NCBI GenBank assembly: GCA_013373125.1
Contig: JABXIK010000057.1
Span: 1 to 45,301 of the forward strand
Origin: Gammaproteobacteria bacterium
GTDB lineage: Bacteria; Pseudomonadota; Gammaproteobacteria; Pseudomonadales; Oceanobacteraceae
Direction: 5' to 3'
DNA: 45,301 bases
Part shown: positions 8,201 to 16,503 of the stretch, piece after piece
How the letters are laid out: each line of letters starts with the position of its first letter
Position numbering within the stretch: the first letter of the stretch is position 1
Position numbers and translations under genes: made by a program
The notes under the pieces: generated by a model
Database searches by the model: none
What the model was told of the DNA's origin: nothing
The model's input: only the letters and a program-made list of their open reading frames with translations

Positions 8201-8977
8201 ATGTCCACTCTAAATCATGCGCGGCTGTTCATTGGCGGTGTCATTGTTTCTGTTTCTATGTGTGGTGTAAGCCATGCAGCTAATTTAGATACGGCTCTTA
8301 GCAAAGGGGAAAAGCGAGTAGATCAAGCTCAATCATCACAAAAAAAGATCGACCAAATTGATGCCAAAATTCGTGAGGATGAGCGCGAGTATCGTGGTGT
8401 TTTAAAAGAAGTCGAAGGTTTGAATGTTTATATTGACCAGTTAAATAAACAGTTGGTCTCTCAAGCGCAAGAATTAAAAAACATTGAAGCCAGTATTCGC
8501 CAAGTGGTGTTGATCGAGCGTCAAGTTAGCCCATTAATGCTGCGTATGATTGATGCCCTAGAACATTTTGTACGTGCCGATGTGCCATTTTTATATGAAG
8601 AGCGTATGAAGCGCGTTAAAGGCCTGAAAGACATGATGGGCCGATCAGATGTCACGGTAGCTGAGAAATACCGTAAAGTGATGGCGGCTTACCAAACAGA
8701 AATGGATTATGGACGCACTATCGAAGCCTATCGTGGTGAGCTGGATATGGCGGGTGAAATTCGTGAAGTGGATTACCTAAGAACCGGTCGTGTGGCGTGG
8801 GTCTTTCAAACACTGGATGGTCAACACATTGGTGTTTGGAATCAAGCAGGCCAAACGTGGGACGCACTGGATAGCCAATATAAAAGTAAAGTACTACAAG
8901 CCATTCGAATTGCACGCGAACAAGCCGCACCTAGCTTAATTCAAATGCCAATTACAGCTGCGGTGGAGGTTAAGTAA
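8201..8977 (+). CDS. DUF3450 periplasmic coiled-coil protein
   Basis: 258 residues. The signal peptide is about 1-26, ending SHAA. A long coiled coil follows (about 35-100), then a compact helical domain with YLRTGRVAWVFQTLDGQ and WNQAG. DUF3450 proteins head TonB-energising operons in marine gammaproteobacteria; the role is accessory to the ExbB/ExbD motor. The stop overlaps the start of the next gene by one base. First gene of a six-gene unit ending at 13249. Confidence 0.85.
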   Translation: MSTLNHARLFIGGVIVSVSMCGVSHAANLDTALSKGEKRVDQAQSSQKKIDQIDAKIREDEREYRGVLKEVEGLNVYIDQLNKQLVSQAQELKNIEASIRQVVLIERQVSPLMLRMIDALEHFVRADVPFLYEERMKRVKGLKDMMGRSDVTVAEKYRKVMAAYQTEMDYGRTIEAYRGELDMAGEIREVDYLRTGRVAWVFQTLDGQHIGVWNQAGQTWDALDSQYKSKVLQAIRIAREQAAPSLIQMPITAAVEVK

Positions 8978-10350
8978 TGTCTGTTTTCACAAAAGCCTTA
9001 TTTTTAACATTGACCTTAAATTTGGGTTTATCCGCTCAGGCGAATACTTTAAATGTGGATCAACTACTTGAGCTGGTTAAGCAAGGTCAAGCGCGTGATA
9101 ACCAAGAATTTAACCAACGTCTAAAGCGTTTTACTGCGCAAAAAAATCAGCAAGCGCGTTTGCTGCAAGAATCAAAAGATGAGCGCACCCGCCTTGAAGG
9201 TATCAGTGCCGCAAAAGAAAAAGAGTTTGCTAAAAACGAAGAAAGTATCGCGCTAGCGCAAGATCGCTTGACCGAACGTTTAGGCTCATTAAAAGAAATG
9301 TTTGGTGTGTTACAACAAGTAGCGGGGGATACACAAGGTGTATTTGAAGGCTCAGTCATTAGCTCTCAAATTCCGGATCGTGAAGTGTTCCTAGCAGACC
9401 TGATTAAACTAGCTGGTTCCAGCTCTACTTTGCCTTCGATTGAGAACCTAGAGCAGCTTTGGTTTGAAATTCAGCGAGAAATGACGCTGTCGGGTCAAGT
9501 AGCGAAATATACTGCAGATGTGGTTTTACCCAATGGTGATGCGAAGCAACAAGAAGTAATCCGTGTCGGTGGATTCAATGTGGTGGCAGAAGGGAATTAT
9601 CTAGTTTGGGATTTAGAAAGTAAAAAACTGGTTCAATTAGATCAGCAACCGGGCTCGCGTTATAACGCGTTAGCGCAAGACTTAGAGAATGCCAATCAAG
9701 GGGATGTGGTACCTTTTTGGTTAGACCCAAGTCGTGGCCAGCTATTGAAAATCATGGGTCAAACAGCCGGTCTTACTGAACGCCTACAACAAGGTGGTGT
9801 AGTGGGTTACATCATTTTAAGTTTGGCTCTAGTGGGCATTTTTCTCGCAGTATGGCGCATGCTGGTGTTGCATGCTGAATCAGCACGCATTCGTAAACAA
9901 ATGCAATCGGATACCCCTTCTTCTGATAATGCATTGGGCCGCGTCATGGCGGTTTATGAGAAAAATAAATCAACGGATACCGAAACACTGGAATTGCATT
10001 TAGGCGAAGCCATCATTTCTGAAGTACCAAAACTGACAGCGGGTATTAACTGGATCAAGATAATTTCCGTTGTTGCACCATTGCTTGGTCTATTAGGTAC
10101 AGTTACCGGGATGATTGATGTGTTTGAAACCATGTCATTGTTCGGCACCGGTGATCCTAAACTTATGGCCGGTGGTATTTCTCAAGCCTTGATTACAACC
10201 GTATTAGGTTTGGTTGCCGCGATCCCATGTGTATTCCTGCATACCATGACCAATAATCGCAGCCGTAATCTCATTCAAATTCTAGAAGAGCGAGCAACCG
10301 GTATTCTTGCTCGCAAAGCCGAACAGCTATTAAAAGCTAAGGCAGCGTAA
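8977..10350 (+). CDS. exbB: Large ExbB/TolQ-type proton channel protein with periplasmic extension
   Basis: 457 residues, far longer than classical ExbB (about 240). After a signal peptide (1-22) comes a 240-residue periplasmic part that starts with a coiled coil. A MotA/TolQ/ExbB domain follows, with membrane helices near 270-292, 355-377 and 400-420. LLGTVTGMIDVF in the second conserved helix is the family hallmark. The inner-membrane complex uses proton flow to energise TonB. The extended form pairs with the DUF3450 protein upstream and the short ExbB downstream, a layout known from TonB2/TtpC-type systems. Confidence 0.88.
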   Translation: MSVFTKALFLTLTLNLGLSAQANTLNVDQLLELVKQGQARDNQEFNQRLKRFTAQKNQQARLLQESKDERTRLEGISAAKEKEFAKNEESIALAQDRLTERLGSLKEMFGVLQQVAGDTQGVFEGSVISSQIPDREVFLADLIKLAGSSSTLPSIENLEQLWFEIQREMTLSGQVAKYTADVVLPNGDAKQQEVIRVGGFNVVAEGNYLVWDLESKKLVQLDQQPGSRYNALAQDLENANQGDVVPFWLDPSRGQLLKIMGQTAGLTERLQQGGVVGYIILSLALVGIFLAVWRMLVLHAESARIRKQMQSDTPSSDNALGRVMAVYEKNKSTDTETLELHLGEAIISEVPKLTAGINWIKIISVVAPLLGLLGTVTGMIDVFETMSLFGTGDPKLMAGGISQALITTVLGLVAAIPCVFLHTMTNNRSRNLIQILEERATGILARKAEQLLKAKAA

Positions 10351-10352
10351 TC

Positions 10353-10874
10353 ATGTTGATGCAAGCGTATGAACAGGTCTACTTATTCACTGAACGCGGT
10401 GGTGATGTGGTACTGGCCATTCTGGGCATCATCTTTTTACTTTGGTTATTTATTTTAGAACGCATTGCGTATTTTAAACTTTCCCATAAGGCTGTACTGA
10501 GTGCAGCCGTTGAAGAGTGGGAACAACGTATGGAGCGTACCAGTTGGCACGCTCACCAAATACGTGCGGACTTGGTGGCAAATGTCACCATGAGCCTGAA
10601 TAACAATATGCGTTTTATAAAAATGTTGGTGGGTTTGTGTCCGTTATTTGGATTACTGGGCACGGTTACCGGCATGATTGAAGTATTTGATGTGATGGCC
10701 TTCTTAGGTAATGGCAGTCCAAGAGCAATGGCTTCGGGTATCTCTAAAGCCACCATTCCAACCATGGCAGGTATGGTGGGAGCGTTGACGGGTGTATTCG
10801 CACAAAGTTTTATTCAGCGTCACATTCAACGCGAAAAGATTCATCTAGAAGACAAATTAACGTTCGATCATTAA
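10353..10874 (+). CDS. exbB: Short ExbB/TolQ-type proton channel protein
   Basis: 173 residues with three membrane helices (about 17-34, 85-107, 130-152) and the conserved LFGLLGTVTGMIEVF. It starts 2 bp after the large ExbB stop. Together with ExbD it forms the standard stator that drives TonB. Two ExbB paralogues in one operon suggest a two-layer complex in which the large one reaches into the periplasm. Confidence 0.9.
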   Translation: MLMQAYEQVYLFTERGGDVVLAILGIIFLLWLFILERIAYFKLSHKAVLSAAVEEWEQRMERTSWHAHQIRADLVANVTMSLNNNMRFIKMLVGLCPLFGLLGTVTGMIEVFDVMAFLGNGSPRAMASGISKATIPTMAGMVGALTGVFAQSFIQRHIQREKIHLEDKLTFDH

Positions 10875-10911
10875 ACATAACAAGAACAATGATTGAAGAG
10901 AGGTAGTGATC

Positions 10912-11322
10912 ATGAGACGTGGTTTTTCGAATTTAAATGCAGAATCAGAAGAAGGTGAAATTGATATCACACCAATGTTAGATGTGGTGTTTATCATGCT
11001 GATTTTCTTTATTGTGACCGCCAGCTTTGTGAAAGAGTCCGGTATTGAAGTAAACCGTCCTGATGCCAGTACGTCAGCAGCGAAGCCTCGCGCGAACATT
11101 CTTATTGCTATTAATGAGCAAGGGGAAGTGTGGATTAACAAACGTAAAGTGGAAGAAAGTCAGGTGCGAGCAAATATTGAACGCTTACATGCAGAAAATC
11201 CACAAGGTACGGTAGTGGTTCAGGCAGATGAAGAAGCTAAGACCAAGACATTGGTCGCGGTAATGGATGCTGCCAGACAAGCGGGTGTGTATGACGTTTC
11301 ATTGGCAACTGAGGAGCCTTAA
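10912..11322 (+). CDS. exbD: ExbD-type biopolymer transport protein
   Basis: 136 residues: a short cytoplasmic N-terminus, one membrane helix with the conserved Asp in ITPMLDVVFIML (residue about 25), and a periplasmic domain. I chose ATG 10912 over a GTG six bases earlier because AGAGAGG lies 8 nt before the ATG and only 2 nt before the GTG. The Asp is the proton-carrying residue of the family. Confidence 0.92.
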   Translation: MRRGFSNLNAESEEGEIDITPMLDVVFIMLIFFIVTASFVKESGIEVNRPDASTSAAKPRANILIAINEQGEVWINKRKVEESQVRANIERLHAENPQGTVVVQADEEAKTKTLVAVMDAARQAGVYDVSLATEEP

Positions 11323-11323
11323 T

Positions 11324-11941
11324 ATGGTTTCCTCAGCACCAAGATTTGCTTTGGCATTGGGCGCTGCATTACTGGTGACGTTTTTAGTTGCTCTAATGAT
11401 GCAGGGTTTGATTAGCTCCGGCGGATCAGTAATCGAAGAAAAAGACTTTGGTAAATTGGTAGAGTTTGTTCACGTTGATCAAGACGATGAACTACAAACC
11501 AAATCCCGTGAAGTTAAAAAACCACCTACGCCACCAAAAGAGCCGCCTAAACCGGAAATGGCGAAACCTGATTTGGACATGGCCAATAACACTTTGGATA
11601 TTGGCAACTTAGATATGTCCTCGGATTTGTCTGTCGATACTGGCTTAGCCGGTGCCCGAGGTGATGGTGAGTATTTGCCGATTGTTCGTATCGCACCGCA
11701 ATATCCTCGTCGTGCTGCGCAGAAAGGACTTGAAGGCTTTGTAGATTTGGAGTTCACGGTAACCAAAATGGGTACCACAAAAGATGTGATGGTGATTAAT
11801 GCAGAACCGCCTAATATCTTTGACAGAGCCGCTATCCAATCTGTTTTGAAATACAAGTACAAGCCAAAAGTTGAAAATGGTAAACCCATTGATGTGTCAG
11901 GTGTGCAGATTCGTGTCACATTCGAAATGGCTAAGAAATAG
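11324..11941 (+). CDS. tonB: TonB-family energy transducer
   Basis: 205 residues. One N-terminal membrane anchor (about 8-28) is followed by a proline-rich spanner (KPPTPPKEPPKPE, about 65-78) and a C-terminal TonB domain with APQYPRRAAQKGLEGFV and a terminal VTFEMAKK. The start at ATG 11324 has GAGGAG upstream; it follows the exbD stop by one base. It delivers motor energy to TonB-dependent receptors such as the one at 22419-25271, though that pairing is inference. Confidence 0.92.
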   Translation: MVSSAPRFALALGAALLVTFLVALMMQGLISSGGSVIEEKDFGKLVEFVHVDQDDELQTKSREVKKPPTPPKEPPKPEMAKPDLDMANNTLDIGNLDMSSDLSVDTGLAGARGDGEYLPIVRIAPQYPRRAAQKGLEGFVDLEFTVTKMGTTKDVMVINAEPPNIFDRAAIQSVLKYKYKPKVENGKPIDVSGVQIRVTFEMAKK

Positions 11942-11953
11942 AAAGGTAATAAG

Positions 11954-13249
11954 ATGAAGAATAATAAAATCCTATGTACCTTATTAGCGGTCAGTGTGTT
12001 CGCATTGTTTTTTAATCCGGTTTCGATCTCTACCGCTCATGCAGTTGAAGAGAAAAAAGAAGAGAAACCCAAAAAACGCTTGACTAAACGCGCACTGATT
12101 ATCAGCCAGAAGGTATCGAAAATCCTGGAAGGGGTACAAAAGATGGCGGATGAAAAACGCTATCAAGATGCCTTAGCCGAGCTTAATGATACTTTGGAAA
12201 TGCGATTAAGTGACTACGAAAAGGCATTAGCCTATAACATGATGGCTTATATGTACTTTGCGTTAGAAGATTTCCCTAAAGCACAAAAAGTATATGAGAA
12301 CGTTGTAAAGTTAGAAAAAGTACCTGATGGTTTATTGCAAACAGCACAGTTGAGCCTAGCTAAAGCTTACATGATTGAAGAGAAATATCAGAAAGCATTA
12401 AGCGCAATTAATGTTTGGTTTGATATGGTGGATCAGGTGAGTCCTGATCCATATGTATTGAGAGCCCAAATTAAGTTCCAATTAAAGGACTATAAAGGGG
12501 CTCTGCCGGATGTAAAAAAAGCCATCAAAATGGCTCAAGATGAAAACAAAACACCTAAAGAAAACTGGTTGTTGGTTGAGCGTGCCGTCTACTTTCAAAA
12601 CAGTGACTTCAAATCTCTTGAACGCTGTTTGAAGGATCTCATCTCCTTGTATCCAAAAGAGCAATACTGGACACAACTCTCTTATGTATATGCTGAGCTC
12701 GGTAAGCAAGACAAGAGTTTGGTGGCATTAGAAACCGCTTATGAGCAGGATCTATTGCAAAAAGAAAATCAGATTATGTCACTGGCTCAATACATGTTGT
12801 CTGAAGAGACGCCCTACAAGGCTGCCAAAGTCATTCTAAAGGGCATTAAGAGCGGTCGAGTAGAGGAAAGCGGAAAGAACTTATCGCTTCTGGGTGATGC
12901 ATTAATGATGGCTAAAGAATACGAACAAGCCATTAATGTGATGACTAAAGCGGCGGATAAAACTCAAGATAGTGCTGATTATTATAAACTGGCGCAAATT
13001 CACAGTAACCGACAAGAATGGCAGCAAGCTTTAACCCAGGCAGAACAAGCGTTGAAGGATAAGGACTTCAAATATCGACAAGACGCATTGGTGTTAAAAG
13101 GTTTAATACTTTTCAATTTAAACCGTTTAGATGATGCCAAGATAGTATTTTCAAACATTAAGAAAAGTGAGCCTGAAAATCGTACGGCTGATCAATGGTT
13201 GGCTTACATTGAGGGTGAACAGAAGAGACGAGCCTATATGGCTCAATAA
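11954..13249 (+). CDS. Periplasmic TPR-repeat protein of the TonB operon
   Basis: 431 residues. The signal peptide is about 1-30, ending TAHA. A charged stretch (EEKKEEKPKKR) follows, then tetratricopeptide-like helical repeats through to the C-terminus. It begins 12 bp after tonB and closes the operon just before a strong terminator. TPR proteins are regular members of this operon type and probably scaffold contacts with receptors or the cell wall; the exact partner is unknown. Confidence 0.82.
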   Translation: MKNNKILCTLLAVSVFALFFNPVSISTAHAVEEKKEEKPKKRLTKRALIISQKVSKILEGVQKMADEKRYQDALAELNDTLEMRLSDYEKALAYNMMAYMYFALEDFPKAQKVYENVVKLEKVPDGLLQTAQLSLAKAYMIEEKYQKALSAINVWFDMVDQVSPDPYVLRAQIKFQLKDYKGALPDVKKAIKMAQDENKTPKENWLLVERAVYFQNSDFKSLERCLKDLISLYPKEQYWTQLSYVYAELGKQDKSLVALETAYEQDLLQKENQIMSLAQYMLSEETPYKAAKVILKGIKSGRVEESGKNLSLLGDALMMAKEYEQAINVMTKAADKTQDSADYYKLAQIHSNRQEWQQALTQAEQALKDKDFKYRQDALVLKGLILFNLNRLDDAKIVFSNIKKSEPENRTADQWLAYIEGEQKRRAYMAQ

Positions 13250-13275
13250 ATGGGATTCGTTGTTGTGTTTTATTG

Positions 13276-13299
13276 CCGCTGAAAAGCGGCTTTTTTTTG
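13276..13299 (+). terminator. Terminator of the exb/tonB operon
   Basis: GCCGCT (13276-13281), GAAA loop, AGCGGC (13286-13291), then eight T. A textbook rho-independent terminator 26 bp after the TPR gene stop. Confidence 0.95.
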
Positions 13300-13353
13300 C
13301 CTGAACATTAGGGTTGGAAAGGGATGTAACGTGAACGAGTGAAGGGACGTGTC

Positions 13354-13407
13354 GTAGGTTATGAACAGCTTTATGCAACCCATTATGGTGGACAATGCCC
13401 ACCCTAC
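13354..13407. repeat. 54-bp repeat, copy 1
   Basis: Begins GTAGGTTATG and ends CCCACCCTAC. It shares its length, its ends and the central block CAACCCATTATGGTGGACAA with copy 2 at 13453-13506 (there CAAACCATTACGGTGGGCAA). The ends are partly self-complementary (GTAGG / CCTAC). It resembles small dispersed intergenic repeats common in gammaproteobacteria. Confidence 0.7.
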
Positions 13408-13452
13408 TAATATTACGTGAAAATGGAAAATAGGTGAGTGGAAATATTGGTT

Positions 13453-13506
13453 GTAGGTCAGGCATTGCCTGACGCAAACCATTACGGTGGGCAATCCACA
13501 GCCGAC
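13453..13506. repeat. 54-bp repeat, copy 2
   Basis: Second copy, 99 bp downstream of copy 1 start to start. It carries an internal near-palindrome GTCAGGCATTGCCTGAC (13457-13473) that copy 1 has lost. Confidence 0.7.
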
Positions 13507-13668
13507 AAAAGATATGCGTAAGCAACAGACAAAGAAAGGCCCCGTAAAACGAGGCAAGAGAGTGTTGAGATAACACTAGAAACGAAAAACGTCTATAGGC
13601 CCCTTGGAAAGACTTTTGATCTAAAGGGGAAGAATACTTCCACGTCGTATTCACGCTATAGACAAAAT

Positions 13669-13699
13669 AAATGATCATAATTCATCCTTATGATCATTT
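13669..13699 (-). terminator. Hairpin at the 3' end of the ast/aspA operon
   Basis: AAATGATCAT (13669-13678) and ATGATCATTT (13690-13699) are perfect 10-bp arms with an 11-nt loop. Read on the minus strand it is followed by ATTTTGTC. It lies 25 bp after the aspA stop. AT-rich, so a weak terminator or an mRNA-stabilising hairpin. Confidence 0.6.
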
Positions 13700-13723
13700 A
13701 ATACAACAGGTTTAAGACAGGCC

Positions 13724-15106
13724 CTATAAACCCATTGCACTTTGCAGCAAAGAGTCAACACTCTCAGCTGGCAAAAGCCCTTTCTCTATTACAAGTGATT
13801 TAATAGATTTACCTTGTGCAACAGCCTCTTGAGCTAAAGCTGAGGTAACTTCGTAACCCAACACTGGATTAAGTGCGGTTACAATACCTACGGACTTATC
13901 TAGGTAATCATTACAGCGATCACGATTAGCCGTGATACCGATGATGCATTTTTCAGTTAAGATGTTTGAGCCTCGAGTAAGCATACCTAAGGATAAAAAT
14001 AGGCAGTTAGCAATCACGGGCTCGAACGCATTTAGTTGAAGTTGTCCTGCTTCAGAAGCCATGGAAACCGTTACATCTTTCCCGATGACATCGTAAGCAA
14101 TTTGATTCATGACTTCTGGAATAACAGGGTTTACTTTACCAGGCATGATTGAAGACCCTGGTTGCATTTTGGGTAAATTGATTTCACCCAGTCCGCAAAG
14201 TGGCCCAGAGCTAAGCAAACGAAGATCATTACAGATTTTACTGATCTTAGTAGCAAAGCGTTTTAGCGTGCCGGAGAGTTGTACAAAATCGCCAGTATCC
14301 CATGTGGCTTCCACAAGGTTTTCAGCACTTCTTACAGGTACACCGCTGACGTCCTTTAAATATTCATTCACCTTTTGGCTGTAACCTTTAGGTGTATTAA
14401 TTCCTGTGCCTATGGCGGTTGCACCTAAGTTATTGTCTAAAAGTAGTTGAGCGGTCACTTGAATTTGATGAATATCTTCTTTAATTGCGGTGGCAAAAGC
14501 GCCAAATTCTAAGCCCAGTGTCATTGGGACCGCATCTTGAAGTTGAGTACGACCAATTTTGTAAACGTCTTTGAATTCTTCGGCCTTATCTTGAAAAGCA
14601 ACTCGTAAGCTTTCCATGGCAGACAGAAGCACTTGGCTTTTGTTGTAAAGAGCCAAGCGTAAAGCAGAAGGGTAGACATCGTTAGTGGACTGCGAGCAGT
14701 TCACATCATTATTAGGATGCAAAAATTGATATTCGCCTTTGGCGCGACCAAGTATTTCAAGCGCACGATTCGCAATGACCTCGTTGGCATTCATGTTGGC
14801 CGAAGTCCCCGCCCCCCCTTGAATCACATCCACAACAAATTCTGAGTGTAAGTTACCCGCGATGATGTCATCGCAGGCAGCCACAATCGCATTGGTTTTA
14901 TCTTGTGATAACGCATTGAGATCTCGATTTGCCAAAGCACATGCCTTCTTCACCATGGCAAGGGCTGTAATCATTTCGGGATCGATACTCAATGGAATAT
15001 CAGTTATGGAGAAATTCTCTACAGCTCTTTGGGTTTGTATCCCAAAATATTGATGATCCGGTATTTCTTTTGATCCTAATGAGTCAGACTCAATGCGAAT
15101 GTTCAC
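13724..15106 (-). CDS. aspA: Aspartate ammonia-lyase (aspartase)
   Basis: 460 residues, a member of the fumarase/aspartase superfamily: L-aspartate to fumarate plus ammonia, cytoplasmic. The signature GSSIMPGKVNPVIPEVMNQ is the aspartase form (PEVMNQ, not the fumarase QCEAL). The TSANMNANEV and QSTNDVYPSALR blocks are present. The start is GTG 15106 with GAGGA 8 nt upstream and protein start NIRIESDSLG, the usual N-terminus; the longer reading frame upstream overlaps astB and is not family-like. It is the last gene of the leftward operon, 50 bp after astB. In the proposed pathway it consumes the Asp released from cyanophycin. Confidence 0.9.
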   Translation of the reverse strand: MNIRIESDSLGSKEIPDHQYFGIQTQRAVENFSITDIPLSIDPEMITALAMVKKACALANRDLNALSQDKTNAIVAACDDIIAGNLHSEFVVDVIQGGAGTSANMNANEVIANRALEILGRAKGEYQFLHPNNDVNCSQSTNDVYPSALRLALYNKSQVLLSAMESLRVAFQDKAEEFKDVYKIGRTQLQDAVPMTLGLEFGAFATAIKEDIHQIQVTAQLLLDNNLGATAIGTGINTPKGYSQKVNEYLKDVSGVPVRSAENLVEATWDTGDFVQLSGTLKRFATKISKICNDLRLLSSGPLCGLGEINLPKMQPGSSIMPGKVNPVIPEVMNQIAYDVIGKDVTVSMASEAGQLQLNAFEPVIANCLFLSLGMLTRGSNILTEKCIIGITANRDRCNDYLDKSVGIVTALNPVLGYEVTSALAQEAVAQGKSIKSLVIEKGLLPAESVDSLLQSAMGL

Positions 15107-15156
15107 TTTCAATTTCCTCGGGGCAATATTGCAACACCATGTTGCAATTATTTTTG

Positions 15157-16503
15157 TTATTTTTGAGTTTGAAAATCGTAATAGTTGTGAATGCCGATGA
15201 CTTTTGTAAGCGCATCTAAAGCTGTTTGGCATTCAATTAAAAATGCTGGGTCTAATAAATCTTCAGGATTTAATGACTCGCGATAATATTCATTAACGCA
15301 GTCTTTAAGCGCATCGATTTTTTGTTCGTCTAAAAGGAAAGCCGGGTTCACCGCAGCAAGCTCTTCTTCTGTTAGAGCCACGCGCAAACGTAGGCAAGCA
15401 GGGCCTCCGCCGTTGCTCATGCTTTGACGAACGTCGACATATTCCACATGACGGATAGGTTGATTTTGATCTTCGACTAATTCGGATAGATACTGACGAA
15501 CATTGATGTTGTCATAACATTCTGTTGGAGCAATAAGACGCATTTCATTCATATCACCTGTTGGGCTTGCCAATAGTTGGCTGTTAAACAAGTAACTGGT
15601 GATGGCATCATTTAGGCTTACTTTTTCAGCAGGTACTTCAATTGCTTTGAAGTCAAAATGTTTTGCAAGTTGATCAAAAGCTAGCATTTGAGACGGTGCG
15701 TCATAAGCATCTTGGTGATAAAACAATACAGGACCGTTACCTACCGCCACGACATCGTTATGGAAAGCACCTGCATTAATGGCGCGAGCACTTTGCTTTA
15801 GAAATATGGCATGTTGAGGGGCGAGCGTGTGCTGACGAGCAATGGCTTGAGAGGCTTCAAGTGTTTGACGGGCTGGAAAAATTAAATCACTAATAGACGT
15901 ATTTTCATCTCGGCCATACACAAATAAACCCACGCCAGCATCATCATAGCTTGAGGTTAAACGTGTATGATTGGCAGCGCCTTCATCTGCAAAACGATTA
16001 ATCGATGGCAATGCAGAATGCACTGTAAAGTAATAATTATTATTGAAAATAGTACTCAATAACTTTTGTGTTTGTTGGTGTTCAATAGCTCTATGGCTAG
16101 TGGTCACGAGATTTGCAGGGGTAAAGTGTACTTTTCCATCAGTGCTATCATGGCTGGGTGTAACCGTCGCTGCATTGGCCGCCCACATGCTTGAAGCGCT
16201 GTACACCATGCTGATTAATTCAGGATTGGACTGAGATGCCTTAGCGATGACGTTTTCATCGGTTCCGCTGAAACCAAGTGCACGTAAGATCTGTGTGTCG
16301 GGTCTTTGTTGCGGCAACATGAATCCTTGCTTATAGCCTAAGCGGATTAACGTGCGCATTTTTTCAAGACCTTGCAATGCCGCTTGCTTAGGGCTTGAAG
16401 TGTTTTGTGCATTACGGGAGGACGCAAGATTTCCAAAAGCTAATCCACTGTAATTGTGGTTTGGGCCAATTAGTCCATCAAAGTTAACTTCAAATGCGCT
16501 CAT
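15157..16503 (-). CDS. astB: N-succinylarginine dihydrolase
   Basis: 448 residues, full length for AstB: N2-succinylarginine plus water to N2-succinylornithine, CO2 and two ammonia. The N-terminus EVNFDGLIGPNHNYSGLAFGN, the MRLIAP block near 320 and NGGGPACLRLRV near 365 are family hallmarks (quoted in parts). The amidinotransferase-fold Cys is in the GGGPACLRLR block region. The start codon overlaps the astD stop by one base (TAATG). Second step of the arginine succinyltransferase pathway. Confidence 0.95.
   Translation of the reverse strand: MSAFEVNFDGLIGPNHNYSGLAFGNLASSRNAQNTSSPKQAALQGLEKMRTLIRLGYKQGFMLPQQRPDTQILRALGFSGTDENVIAKASQSNPELISMVYSASSMWAANAATVTPSHDSTDGKVHFTPANLVTTSHRAIEHQQTQKLLSTIFNNNYYFTVHSALPSINRFADEGAANHTRLTSSYDDAGVGLFVYGRDENTSISDLIFPARQTLEASQAIARQHTLAPQHAIFLKQSARAINAGAFHNDVVAVGNGPVLFYHQDAYDAPSQMLAFDQLAKHFDFKAIEVPAEKVSLNDAITSYLFNSQLLASPTGDMNEMRLIAPTECYDNINVRQYLSELVEDQNQPIRHVEYVDVRQSMSNGGGPACLRLRVALTEEELAAVNPAFLLDEQKIDALKDCVNEYYRESLNPEDLLDPAFLIECQTALDALTKVIGIHNYYDFQTQK

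Larger units (their letters stand above)
13300..13668. other. Gene-free stretch with repeats
   Basis: No gene is supported; antisense frames here contain nothing family-like. The stretch contains two 54-bp imperfect direct repeats (listed separately) and a weak hairpin CCCCTT / AAGGGG near 13599-13628. Confidence 0.6.

Noticed and set aside
13151..13678. Antisense open frame over the repeat region
   Set aside because: No ribosome site, no family likeness; it crosses the exb operon terminator and the TPR gene end.
13724..15106. Fumarase class II instead of aspartase
   Set aside because: The signature continues PVIPEVMNQ, the aspartase form, and the gene sits in an amino acid degradation operon.
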